A stretch of DNA of 19,215 bases from Anaerolinea thermophila (lineage in GTDB: Bacteria > Chloroflexota > Anaerolineae > Anaerolineales > DRKV01). Made by a program: the position numbers and the translations under genes. A model generated the notes under the pieces. The model was not told where the DNA came from. It saw only the letters and a list, made by a program, of their open reading frames with translations, and did no database searches. The stretch is from contig DYKW01000011.1 of assembly GCA_020722405.1 (NCBI GenBank), forward strand, positions 1-19,215. Direction: 5' to 3'. Below, piece by piece: positions 6,770 to 14,241 of the stretch (position 1 is the first letter of the stretch; each line of letters begins with the position of its first letter).

Positions 6770-7216
6770 TCAATCGTTGGTGGCTTTCTCCCACTGTGCG
6801 AGCAATGCCGGAATATGGGTTAATATGCCGTCACGTACTTGCCGGAATACGTCTAGAACCTCTTCTTCGCTGCCGGTGGCTTTTGCCGGGTCAGGAAACC
6901 CGCTGTGCACCCGGCGTCCTCGGCCTAACCAGACGGGGCAGGTTTCGGCGGCGTCATCACATACGGTCACAACCAGATCGAAGTCGAAGTCTTTATACTC
7001 GTCGATGGATTTGCTATACCCTGTGTGATAGATACCGATTTCTTTGAGCACCTGCAAGGTTTTTGGATGTATCATGCCGCTAGGTTCTGTCCCGGCGCTG
7101 TAAGCCTGCCAGGTATCTCCCAAACTCGCATTGATAATCGCTTCGGACATTTGCGAGCGGCAGGAATTACCGGTGCATAAGAATAAAACTTTCTTTTTGG
7201 AGTTAGTCGTCGTCAT
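6770..7216 (-). CDS. arsC: thioredoxin-type arsenate reductase (low-Mr phosphatase fold)
   Basis: This 148-aa cytoplasmic protein reduces arsenate to arsenite. The phosphatase loop is CTGNSCR, with Cys14 and Arg20. Cys86 and Cys93, in VCDDAAETC, have the same 7-residue spacing as Cys82 and Cys89 of Bacillus ArsC. This redox pair distinguishes arsenate reductases from plain low-Mr tyrosine phosphatases, and the DP of FPDPAK supplies the general acid. I chose the ATG at 7216; an ATG at 7231 adds five residues. Both lie inside the end of phoU, so translation is coupled. Pairing with phoU behind a likely Pho box makes sense because arsenate enters through phosphate transporters, which are induced under phosphate limitation. 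No arsR or arsenite pump is seen in the window. Confidence 0.88.
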   Translation of the reverse strand: MTTTNSKKKVLFLCTGNSCRSQMSEAIINASLGDTWQAYSAGTEPSGMIHPKTLQVLKEIGIYHTGYSKSIDEYKDFDFDLVVTVCDDAAETCPVWLGRGRRVHSGFPDPAKATGSEEEVLDVFRQVRDGILTHIPALLAQWEKATND

Positions 7217-7946
7217 CGAAATCTTCTTCATCGGTTATTTGTGATTCGGGGGATGTGTCGAGCCGTGTTTTTATCCACTCGTCGTCGGTAGCGTCCAATT
7301 CCCGGATTTCACCGGTTGCAATGTAGATTGTGCGTTCACACAAGTTTGTTACCCGGTCGGCCATACGTTCCAGGTTGTGCGCAACCCACATGAGATAGTT
7401 GGCGCGGTCAATGGTGGATGGATCGGCAATCATGTAAGTGATTAACTCGCGATTGACCTGGTTGTAGAGTAAGTCTACCTCGGTATCTCGTTGAGGAATG
7501 CTGCGCGCTTGTTCGGCGTCCGCGGTAACGAAGGCGCTCAAAGCCTGGTGTAGCATTTCTACGGCAATAGAGGCCATGCGTGGGATGTCAATTAGCGGCT
7601 TGACTGGCGGTTGATTGCCCATTATCAGCGCAATGCGGGCGATACCTTTAGCATAGTCACCCATGCGTTCTAATTCTGTGCATACTTCCAATACCGAAGC
7701 GAAAATGCGCAGGTCACGCCCTACAATTGGTTGCTGTGTGGCCAGTATGGTCATGGTTTCGTTTTCAATCGCAAAGCGCTCTATGTTGACCAATTCGTCG
7801 TTGGCATAGATTTTCTTTGCAGCAGCGAGATCACGTTGTTTGAGTGCTTGGACGGCGTCTAATGTGGCTTGTTCAACCATGCTGCCCAATAGCAATAGGT
7901 GGTCAAGCAGATCTTTGATCTTGTGGTCAAGGTTTTGTCTGGGCAT
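7203..7946 (-). CDS. phoU: phosphate-signalling accessory protein PhoU
   Basis: This 247-aa protein has the two-fold repeated three-helix PhoU bundle. Each half carries a metal-binding ExxxD signature: ELERMGDYAKG in the first half and NLERMADRVTN in the second. PhoU links the PstSCAB transporter to the PhoR kinase and keeps the Pho regulon off when phosphate is plentiful. The C terminus ends in an unusual acidic tail (TDEEDFDDDD) beyond the second bundle. The ATG at 7946 has AGAGGT a few bases upstream. The pst genes that often accompany phoU are absent here; instead it is followed, with a 14-nt overlap, by arsC. It is probably controlled by the Pho-box-like repeats at 8032-8061. Confidence 0.95.
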   Translation of the reverse strand: MPRQNLDHKIKDLLDHLLLLGSMVEQATLDAVQALKQRDLAAAKKIYANDELVNIERFAIENETMTILATQQPIVGRDLRIFASVLEVCTELERMGDYAKGIARIALIMGNQPPVKPLIDIPRMASIAVEMLHQALSAFVTADAEQARSIPQRDTEVDLLYNQVNRELITYMIADPSTIDRANYLMWVAHNLERMADRVTNLCERTIYIATGEIRELDATDDEWIKTRLDTSPESQITDEEDFDDDD

Positions 7947-7996
7947 AAAGTACCTCTGAGTGTGGATAAGAAAACGCGAGGAGCGCTTGGATTTTT

Positions 7997-8002
7997 AGTA
8001 TA
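7997..8002 (-). promoter_or_regulatory. -10 element of the phoU-arsC promoter
   Basis: TATACT on the minus strand is one base from the TATAAT consensus and would give a start near 7990, about 44 nt before phoU. No TTGACA-like -35 lies at the right distance, as expected for an activator-dependent promoter. A weaker alternative, TACACA at 8016-8021, lies 10 bp from the repeats. Confidence 0.5.
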
Positions 8003-8031
8003 GCACGTCTAAGCGTGTGTAGGTAAGTAGG

Positions 8032-8061
8032 CCGTTAAGTAAAGGTTAAAAGAGTGTTAAG
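8032..8061 (-). promoter_or_regulatory. Pho-box-like triple direct repeat (putative PhoB/PhoP/SphR site)
   Basis: On the minus strand three octamers, CTTAACAC (8054-8061), TTTAACCT (8043-8050) and CTTAACGG (8032-8039), are separated by exactly 3 bp. TTAAC therefore recurs every 11 bp on one helix face. This is the layout of cyanobacterial SphR boxes (YTTAACCT-N3 repeats) and is similar to Bacillus TTAACA boxes. A degenerate fourth unit, CTTACCT, is at 8021-8027. It lies about 86-115 nt upstream of phoU. Confidence 0.72.
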
Positions 8062-8152
8062 GGGTTGTCCAAAATTTATTCCCTTTTTTCTGGGTTGGGT
8101 AGTGTGGAAGCCATGTTCAACGCAAAGGTAGGTGACAGGCGTCAGCGAACGA

Positions 8153-8201
8153 ATGCAAAATGCAAAGTGCAGCGTTGGACAATGGACGATAGACCGTGGA
8201 C
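8153..8201. repeat. short tandem heptamer repeats
   Basis: Two heptamer families follow each other. ATGCAAA-ATGCAAA-GTGCAGC occupies 8153-8173. GTTGGAC-AATGGAC-GATAGAC-CGTGGAC occupies 8174-8201, with consensus NNTGGAC. They resemble the short tandemly repeated (STRR) sequences described in cyanobacteria. There is no open reading frame. Confidence 0.7.
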
Positions 8202-8205
8202 GACA

Positions 8206-8253
8206 CCTAACTACCTAACTACCTAACTACGCGACTATCCGACTAAACGACGA
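8206..8253. repeat. short tandem octamer repeat
   Basis: CCTAACTA is repeated three times without error (8206-8229). Three degenerate units in the same 8-bp phase follow: CGCGACTA, TCCGACTA and AACGACGA. Apart from the 17-mer at 8289-8305, I see no gene or terminator in the remainder of the gap (8254-8391). A direct repeat TTCGCCGG occurs at 8333-8340 and 8368-8375. Confidence 0.75.
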
Positions 8254-8288
8254 TGCCTTTGCGGTAGAAAACGTTCTGACACTCCAAG

Positions 8289-8305
8289 TTATTGAGATGA
8301 TACGA
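8289..8305. repeat. 17-bp intergenic repeat, copy 1
   Basis: TTATTGAGATGATACGA is identical to the reverse complement of 19162-19178. Both copies lie beside octamer arrays of the AACTA type, so they probably belong to one dispersed element. Confidence 0.7.
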
Positions 8306-8391
8306 CAAACCCTCATTTGACTGCTGTTGGCTTTCGCCGGATGTAACAATGAAATGTGTTCTGCCCATTCGCCGGTTAGTGATACCATGCT

Positions 8392-11300
8392 TCAATCAGG
8401 CAAGGGGGCTGCATCATCCTCCGGTGGCCGATTCCAAGGTGATTTGACTTGTGTAGTCTCCGGATCATAATGTAATGGGGATGTGATTTCCGATCGAATC
8501 ATTTGATCGAAGGCGTTGACGATTTGTGAGTCGAACAGCGTACCGCTGTGTTGATGCAGGTATGAGAGGGTGTATTCGATATCCCAGGCACCGTCTCGGT
8601 AGGGGCGTTCACTGGTGAGCGCATCCCACACATCTACCACCGCAAAGATGCGGGCTTCGATGGGAATTTCAGTTCTTCGTAAACCGCGTGGGTAGCCGCT
8701 ACCATCCCAGCGCTCATGGTGACAGTAAGGAATGTTGAGTGCCGGCTGCAGGTAAGATATGTGTCTCAACATTTCATAGGCATAGACCGGATGTTGCTTC
8801 ATGATCTCCCACTCTTCGTCGGTCAATGGGCCGGGTTTGAGCAGGATGGCATCTGGAATGCCAATTTTGCCAATGTCATGGAGTAGGGCACCACGGCGGA
8901 TGTGAATCAATTGGTCGCCGTCAATCCCCACAAATTGCGCCAGACGCACGGTAAGCGCGGTTACCCGCATGGTATGTCCCTGCGTTTCTCTATCGCGCAA
9001 TTCCAAGGCGCGAGACCATCCTTCGATGGTTGCATCGTAGGCGAGTGTCAATTCTTGGTTGGATTTTTGTAAATCGAGCACCAGCCGTTGATTTTGGATA
9101 GCAACCGAGGATTGATGGGCAACGGTGGTCAATAGTTTGAGTTCTTCGTGCCCATAAGGATGGCTATCCGCTGGGTTGGCGACAATGATGCTGCCGATAA
9201 TGCCTTTGCCTGTGTACAATGGTGCTGTCATCACGGAGCGTAATGGAACGCTGCTCCCGTACATTTGCGAAAGTAAAGGCGGCATAGGCTCATCTTGGGA
9301 CAGTGTAGCAATTTGTGCCATGTTGCTCTGTAACATTTCGCCATGCAGACCGCTCAGCAAGGTTTCTATGTTTGGGGAACGAGCACGGTGGCCTAGTGTG
9401 CTATGGGCGCTGTGTTCCAGTTCCATATTTTGCAAGTTGAAAAGTAACACCGAGCATGCATGTGCTGCCAAAATACTGTTCAATTCATTGGCGATGATTT
9501 GTAGTAATTCTGGCAGGTTCGTTGCAGAAATCATACGACGTACGATGCGATATAGTGTGCTGGTACGTTCCAGGGCTATATTTTTTTGTTGGTATAAGCG
9601 GGCGTTTTCTATGGCTACTGCAACTTGATTGGCAAAAGTCTGTGCTAATCGGGCTTCTTCCGTGCCATAAGTGTCAGGTTGTAAACTGTCCAGAGTAAGG
9701 AAGCCAATGATGTCATCGTTGGCAATCAATGGGACCCCCATCCAGCCGCGCGTATCGGCGGTGTGGTTCCAACCTTTGAAATTCTTATCCGTACTGGCAT
9801 CGGGAAGTACGAGGGGGTGGTGGGTGCTTTGGATAACGTTGAATAACACATCGTTGCGGGCGTCAATTGCCTGTTGTGGTTCTGAAATGACTCCGTTGCG
9901 GTGTGCCATCACTTGTAACAAGTTGCCATCTTTCAGGAAAATCGTAGCACGTTGATAGGGCAATACTACAGCGAGGGCATCCAATATTTTATTGAGCACA
10001 CTAGGCAGGTTGAGATTGCCCGTTAGTGTGGCCGTAACCTGGCTCAAGTACTCGGCTTCCTGCCGCCGCCGCCGTTCAGATTCTAGCAAACGTACTTTGG
10101 CCAGAGAAAGCGAAATTTGACGGGCAATTTCTCTGCTGCGTTGTATTTCATCAGGCGAGAAGACGTGGTATTCCTGAAAACCAATGAGCGCGGCACCGAT
10201 TTTTTGTTCACCACTATGAAATGGCAAGGCCAGGAAGGACGTTTCAGGGATGGTGATTGCAATTTGGGGATCCACTAGCGTTGAATGATGCACATCTTCT
10301 ATGGCCAGCACATCCCCCGCCTTGAGTGTAGCATCTGTCAATGTGCCTTCTTTGGGGCGAGCAGCCAGTGTAGGGTACAGACTACGCATCATTCCAGAGG
10401 CTACAGTTGGAATGGTCAAGTTGCGTTGGGAATCCCATAGCGCGATGTAACAGGTTGTGGCTTTGAAGTAGCCACTTAAACGATCGGCAATTTCCTGAAG
10501 GAGTGCATGAAAATCCGTGTTTTCCAGAGCCAGTTGGGTAATTTCTGCAACAAAGGCGTTGAATTCCAGCGTCCTTTGTCGCTCACTGATATCACGTGCC
10601 ATGATGATGTAGCCGCGTGGAGGATTTTCCTCGTCCTGTAAAAGCGCAATATTGGCTTCTATAGGATGTTGTCCGCCGGCTTTATCGTTAATTTGCAGCA
10701 TCATCGTTGCCGGTCGTCCGGTCTGGTGGGCGCGTTGGGTTTCCATCTGCAATTGTTCGAAATCTTCCTGCTTAATCAAAGTTGTGATATCCAACCCTAG
10801 CAGGGCGTTGGCTTGACTTTCGCCGTATAGTTTGGCCGCTTGGGGGTTGCAAAAGATGATCTTACCGTGCGGTGAAAGCCAGAAAATGCCATCAGGTGAG
10901 GTCTCTATCAACAAGCGGTACTGTGCGTTATTTTCTGCCAGCGCCTTTTCGCGCGCCTGCAGGGCACTTGTCATATTGGTAAAGCCACGAATCAACAGGG
11001 ATAACTCATAAAAAGTTTGTGGGATGGTTAGTTCGCTAGTGGTGGTGTTGTATCGTCCCTGGCTGACAGATTCGACTTGTTGTCCTAAAATGGTGAAGGG
11101 TACGACAATATTTCGTGTTACTTCTTTCCGAATGCTCCGGGTCATACTTAGCCCACTTGTGATGGCGACAATCAGGGCTAGGCCTATCCATATCAGTGGC
11201 ACTTTCAATGCGTATAATAAAGGGGTTTCGAGTGTTACGAGCCAATCTGTGCCTTGAATGGGAACAGTGGTTTCTAAGTGCCAGCCATGCTTCAAGGGGG

Positions 11301-12027
11301 GATTTGCTATCACCCGTGTTGCTCCGAGCGTGGTATGGGGCAAAACCTGCAATTTGGGGGAAGATGCCTCCCCCTGAGTTGCGGGTTTGCTTGCCTGCAA
11401 GGTTGACGTTGCCCGTGAAAAATCTTCTCCAAAGGAAGCCAATACCTCGCCGTCTCTGTTTATCAGGTAGATGGCTTCTCCGGGAGTGTCTTGGAGCAGT
11501 TCAGCAAGTTGGATTTGCAAGCCGCTTAAGTTCAATTCGCCAATGGTTTGTGGGGTATCACCGGTGCGTAAATAAACGGACAGATCGCCTGTCAGGTCAG
11601 ACCGAAAGGGCGCAGAAAGTGTCTTATTCTTTGACCAGACAGGAGATGAAGGTGGCTCATTCTCCTGGAGGCCAGAAGCCGTCCAAACAATGGTTGTTCC
11701 ATTGGGATTCAGGTAGTAGATTGCACTCAGGTTTGCGTTGAGAGTAGGTGCTGACGCCAGCAGTCTTTCCTGCTTATTAGAAGATGGCAACAATGTCAGC
11801 CCATTGGAGAGAAAGTGTAGCGTGTTCGTGGCAATATCGAAGTATTCGGTAATTTGTTCTACAGCGAATAAGGCCTCTTTTTCCTGTTGGGCGCGTACGT
11901 GGCCGATACTCCACAGGCTTCCAACCAGGGTACACAATAGAAGCAACAGTGCCAAGGGAATGAGCACTTGACGCCTCAAGACATGTTCTACATAAGATGA
12001 AAACGATGGCGTAGATGATGTTCCCAT
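8392..12027 (-). CDS. membrane receptor with PAS, three GAF domains and an HD-GYP phosphodiesterase domain
   Basis: This 1,211-aa inner-membrane signalling protein probably hydrolyses cyclic di-GMP. A membrane segment at about 20-43 and another at about 275-295 enclose an extracytoplasmic sensor of ~230 residues, probably Cache/PDC-like. HAMP (~295-355), PAS (~367-483) and three GAF domains (about 490-645, 660-815 and 825-985) follow. The HD-GYP domain occupies ~1000-1175, with LLHDIGKIGIPD (HD at 1050-1051) and HHERWDGSGYP (GYP at 1111-1113), so all catalytic motifs are intact. The ligands of the sensor and GAF domains are unknown. The ATG at 12027 has no strong Shine-Dalgarno sequence. The gene stands alone, divergent from the PH-like gene; no GGDEF partner or response regulator is in the window. 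Confidence 0.93.
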   Translation of the reverse strand: MGTSSTPSFSSYVEHVLRRQVLIPLALLLLLCTLVGSLWSIGHVRAQQEKEALFAVEQITEYFDIATNTLHFLSNGLTLLPSSNKQERLLASAPTLNANLSAIYYLNPNGTTIVWTASGLQENEPPSSPVWSKNKTLSAPFRSDLTGDLSVYLRTGDTPQTIGELNLSGLQIQLAELLQDTPGEAIYLINRDGEVLASFGEDFSRATSTLQASKPATQGEASSPKLQVLPHTTLGATRVIANPPLKHGWHLETTVPIQGTDWLVTLETPLLYALKVPLIWIGLALIVAITSGLSMTRSIRKEVTRNIVVPFTILGQQVESVSQGRYNTTTSELTIPQTFYELSLLIRGFTNMTSALQAREKALAENNAQYRLLIETSPDGIFWLSPHGKIIFCNPQAAKLYGESQANALLGLDITTLIKQEDFEQLQMETQRAHQTGRPATMMLQINDKAGGQHPIEANIALLQDEENPPRGYIIMARDISERQRTLEFNAFVAEITQLALENTDFHALLQEIADRLSGYFKATTCYIALWDSQRNLTIPTVASGMMRSLYPTLAARPKEGTLTDATLKAGDVLAIEDVHHSTLVDPQIAITIPETSFLALPFHSGEQKIGAALIGFQEYHVFSPDEIQRSREIARQISLSLAKVRLLESERRRRQEAEYLSQVTATLTGNLNLPSVLNKILDALAVVLPYQRATIFLKDGNLLQVMAHRNGVISEPQQAIDARNDVLFNVIQSTHHPLVLPDASTDKNFKGWNHTADTRGWMGVPLIANDDIIGFLTLDSLQPDTYGTEEARLAQTFANQVAVAIENARLYQQKNIALERTSTLYRIVRRMISATNLPELLQIIANELNSILAAHACSVLLFNLQNMELEHSAHSTLGHRARSPNIETLLSGLHGEMLQSNMAQIATLSQDEPMPPLLSQMYGSSVPLRSVMTAPLYTGKGIIGSIIVANPADSHPYGHEELKLLTTVAHQSSVAIQNQRLVLDLQKSNQELTLAYDATIEGWSRALELRDRETQGHTMRVTALTVRLAQFVGIDGDQLIHIRRGALLHDIGKIGIPDAILLKPGPLTDEEWEIMKQHPVYAYEMLRHISYLQPALNIPYCHHERWDGSGYPRGLRRTEIPIEARIFAVVDVWDALTSERPYRDGAWDIEYTLSYLHQHSGTLFDSQIVNAFDQMIRSEITSPLHYDPETTQVKSPWNRPPEDDAAPLPD

Positions 12028-12152
12028 GTATGCGCTTATCAGTGTGTTTGAGATGAAATGGTGTAATGAATTGCGTTATACGATAAATTGCAAGTATCCA
12101 TAGTCTACCGCAAAAAGTTGTGGTGTTAGATAAAGATTTTGAAAAATTATTG

Positions 12153-12158
12153 TATAAT
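12153..12158 (+). promoter_or_regulatory. -10 hexamer of the PH-like gene
   Basis: A perfect TATAAT lies within AT-rich DNA. I find no good -35. Transcription would begin near 12165, exactly at an in-frame GTG, so the message may be leaderless. The 12028-12152 part of the divergent region shows no clear promoter for the receptor gene. Confidence 0.5.
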
Positions 12159-12164
12159 TCTGGT

Positions 12165-12680
12165 GTGAATGCTGATAAGCAAGAGTTCCGTCCCGTATTG
12201 ATGGCACGTCGTGGGGAAATCGTCTCCTGGCTGGTATGGTTGGCAGTAACACTGGCCTGGATCGCGCTTTCTCGCTTAGGGACTGTCCCCCTGTTTGTGC
12301 CGCTTTTCTGGGGTGTGCTGACCTTGATGGCTGCGGGCGCCTCTTTGGGAAACTGGATGGATCGTCGTACAGTGCTGCGCTTGGATGAGCATCGGGTCTT
12401 TTTCTATAATGGCTTGCGCACCGTTGATTTACCATGGTCAGCGGTTCAACGCATGGAAATTCTACCCTCTCCTTGGGGAAGGGTAGTACATGTTTGGGGG
12501 GACGATGCCCATTTTCGGATGCGCACGTTAGCAGATATTCATGCTGCAGGAAGTGCTGCTGTATCCACTCAGGTTGGTTTTCCAGATGCGGATACCATCA
12601 TAACGCAAATCCAACGCCGTGCCGATTTGCAAGTTTGTAAGCAACTATCGGATGGACATTTTTATTACGAACGGCAATAA
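12165..12680 (+). CDS. PH-like domain membrane protein of unknown function
   Basis: This 171-aa protein has two hydrophobic segments near its N terminus, EIVSWLVWLAVTLAWIAL and LFVPLFWGVLTLMAAGASL. A cytoplasmic beta-rich part (DRRTVLRLDEHRVFFYNG...LPWSAVQRMEI) then resembles the bacterial PH domains of DUF304/YdbS-like proteins, and a C-terminal helix follows. Its function is unknown. Three starts are possible. GTG at 12120 precedes the TATAAT box and is unlikely; GTG at 12165 is chosen because it coincides with the predicted transcription start; ATG at 12201 is a fair alternative. None has a good ribosome site. The gene diverges from the HD-GYP receptor and is followed by hairpins leading into tyrS. 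Confidence 0.65.
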   Translation: MNADKQEFRPVLMARRGEIVSWLVWLAVTLAWIALSRLGTVPLFVPLFWGVLTLMAAGASLGNWMDRRTVLRLDEHRVFFYNGLRTVDLPWSAVQRMEILPSPWGRVVHVWGDDAHFRMRTLADIHAAGSAAVSTQVGFPDADTIITQIQRRADLQVCKQLSDGHFYYERQ

Positions 12681-12738
12681 ACCGTTGCGCTTTTCTGCGG
12701 TTTTTGGGTGCGCTCCCACCGCAGGGAGCGCACTTTTT
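12679..12738 (+). terminator. terminator-like hairpin/pseudoknot in front of tyrS
   Basis: GTGCGCTCCC (12708-12717) and GGGAGCGCAC (12724-12733) form a perfect 10-bp stem with loop ACCGCA, followed by TTTTT (12734-12738). The loop plus one base (ACCGCAG, 12718-12724) is complementary to CTGCGGT (12695-12701). A weaker upstream stem AAACCG/CGGTTT (12679-12684/12698-12703) shares those bases. It may be the terminator of the PH-like gene, a tyrS attenuator, or both. Only 16 nt separate the T run from the tyrS start codon, leaving no room for a separate downstream promoter. Confidence 0.75.
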
Positions 12739-12754
12739 ATGAGGAGAAACGATC

Positions 12755-13993
12755 ATGGAACAACACACATTGGACATCGAAAAACAAGTAACCTTGCTGA
12801 TGCGCGGTACAGAATATGGCGACGAGCAACTTAAAGAGGCCATGCGCATAGAACTGCGTCAGCGCCTCATCGAGGCACAAGCCGAAGGCCGCCCGCTACG
12901 GGTGTACTGCGGTTACGACCCTACCGCAACAGATTTGCACCTTGGACACACCATCACGATGCAAAAATTGCGCCAATTTCAGGATTTAGGGCACCACGTC
13001 ATTTTTCTAATCGGTGATTACACTGCCTTGGTGGGAGACCCCTCCGACAAGAACAAGGCGCGCCCCATCTTGTCCCACGAGCAAGTGTTAGAAAATGCTA
13101 AGACCTTCGCGGAACAGGCTTTTCGAGTGTTGGATCCCGAAAAAACAGAAATCCGCTATAACAGCGAGTGGTTGGGGAAATTGACCCTGGTGGATTTGAT
13201 TTATTTGGGGCAAAACTTCACGGTGCAGCAATTCCTGGCACGCGAAAATTTTGCCAAGCGGATAAAGGAAGGTTCACCGATTTTCCTGCACGAAACGTTT
13301 TATCCGCTTCTGCAAGGTTATGACGCCGTGATGTTGAAAGCCGATGTCCAGGTGGGGGGGAGCGATCAATTGTTCAATATCATCGTGGCGGGGCGTAAAT
13401 TGCAGGAAGTTTTTGGTCAAAAACCACTGGTTGGCATCCTGGTAGATATTTTGCCGGGTACGGATGGCGTTCAGCGGATGTCCAAAACCACCGGCAACAT
13501 TGTCCCGATTTTTACCACGTCCGAAGATATGTACGGAAAGTTGATGAGCATTCCGGATTTTGCCATGGGGAAGTACTTCCGGCTCTCGACTCGCCTGACG
13601 TCAGAAGAAATATCTGCGCTGGAAGCCGGATTGGCGGCCGGAAAAATTCATCCTCGCGATGCCAAAATGCGCCTGGCGCGAGAGATCGTGAGTATTTTCT
13701 ATGGCTCTGAAGCCGCCGAAGCCGCCGAAGCCGCTTTTGTCCAAATTTTTCAGAGGAAAGATGTGCCTGAGGAAATGGATGTGTACCAGGTACAACCTGG
13801 ACAAAGCATACTGGATGTGCTGGTGGACAGTGGGATGGTGGATAGCCGTAGTGCAGGCCGCCGCATGATTCAGCAAAATGGTGTACGCTTGAACGGTGAA
13901 ACTTTGGATGATCCCAATGCGCCGTTCCCCGGAGAGGGTATTTTGCAGGTTGGCAAGCGCCATTTTCGACGTATCATCATCTCGAAGGAGTAA
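12755..13993 (+). CDS. tyrS: tyrosyl-tRNA synthetase
   Basis: This 412-aa cytoplasmic class I enzyme joins tyrosine to tRNA-Tyr. The HIGH counterpart is HLGH (62-65), in YDPTATDLHLGH. GGSDQLFN is part of the tyrosine-binding site. The KMSKS counterpart is RMSKT (241-245), and a C-terminal S4 RNA-binding domain covers about 345-412. The PSDKN and MSK-type motifs place it with the TyrZ-like branch rather than the KFGKS branch. A short Ala/Glu repeat (EAAEAAEAA) lies near residue 322. The ATG at 12755 has GAGGAG (12741-12746) eight bases upstream. No T-box is present, unlike leuS; the only leader structure is the hairpin/pseudoknot at 12679-12738. The end of the gene contains the ribosome site of the permease remnant. 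Confidence 0.97.
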   Translation: MEQHTLDIEKQVTLLMRGTEYGDEQLKEAMRIELRQRLIEAQAEGRPLRVYCGYDPTATDLHLGHTITMQKLRQFQDLGHHVIFLIGDYTALVGDPSDKNKARPILSHEQVLENAKTFAEQAFRVLDPEKTEIRYNSEWLGKLTLVDLIYLGQNFTVQQFLARENFAKRIKEGSPIFLHETFYPLLQGYDAVMLKADVQVGGSDQLFNIIVAGRKLQEVFGQKPLVGILVDILPGTDGVQRMSKTTGNIVPIFTTSEDMYGKLMSIPDFAMGKYFRLSTRLTSEEISALEAGLAAGKIHPRDAKMRLAREIVSIFYGSEAAEAAEAAFVQIFQRKDVPEEMDVYQVQPGQSILDVLVDSGMVDSRSAGRRMIQQNGVRLNGETLDDPNAPFPGEGILQVGKRHFRRIIISKE

Positions 13994-13997
13994 GTGA

Positions 13998-14174
13998 GTG
14001 TCTCACAACACAAGTGGCACTACAACGGTTAGCCTCAGCCGAGGCAAGAAATTGTTAGATGTCACCATGATTGGGGTGGGGGCTATGATTGGTGCCGGTA
14101 TTTTTGGATTGACCGGTATCGCGGCTGGCTATGCTGGTCCGGTAGGGTTGCTGCCGGCTTTCTTTAATAGATAG
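13998..14174 (+). pseudogene. truncated N terminus of an APC-family amino-acid permease
   Basis: A GTG at 13998, with AAGGAG at 13985-13990, opens a 58-codon frame. It contains LSRGKKLLDVTMIGVGAMIG, then AGIFGLTGIAAGYAGPVG, and ends FFNR-stop. This is the hallmark start of amino acid/polyamine/cation permeases: a basic lead-in, then first helix with the GAMIGAGIF substrate/ion loop. Full members have 450 or more residues and about 12 helices. Here the frame stops at the start of the second helix, next to the palindrome at 14178, and nothing downstream continues it in any frame before the opposing gene. The intact ribosome site and unblemished codons suggest recent truncation. A functional 58-residue peptide cannot be excluded. 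Confidence 0.8.
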
Positions 14175-14177
14175 ATG

Positions 14178-14212
14178 CCGGGTAGACGAAGGCATTGCCT
14201 TCGTCTACCCGG
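14178..14212. repeat. 16-bp perfect inverted repeat
   Basis: CCGGGTAGACGAAGGC (14178-14193) and GCCTTCGTCTACCCGG (14197-14212) surround a 3-base loop. No T run follows on either strand, so it is not a typical terminator, although it may stop both converging transcripts. Its form resembles REP-type dispersed palindromes. It sits directly at the broken end of the permease gene. Confidence 0.75.
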
Positions 14213-14241
14213 TGGTTAGCGTAGTATCTTTTGTTAGGGGG

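Noticed and set aside
6770..7216. Plain low-molecular-weight protein tyrosine phosphatase
   Set aside because: The two extra cysteines with 7-residue spacing match thioredoxin-type arsenate reductases, which plain phosphatases lack.
8206..8253. Possible CRISPR array
   Set aside because: Units are 8 bp and contiguous with no spacers, and there are no cas genes.
14178..14212. Palindrome as the terminator of the CnoX-like gene
   Set aside because: There is no T run on the minus strand after the stem, so it is listed as a repeat; a weak terminating effect is not excluded.
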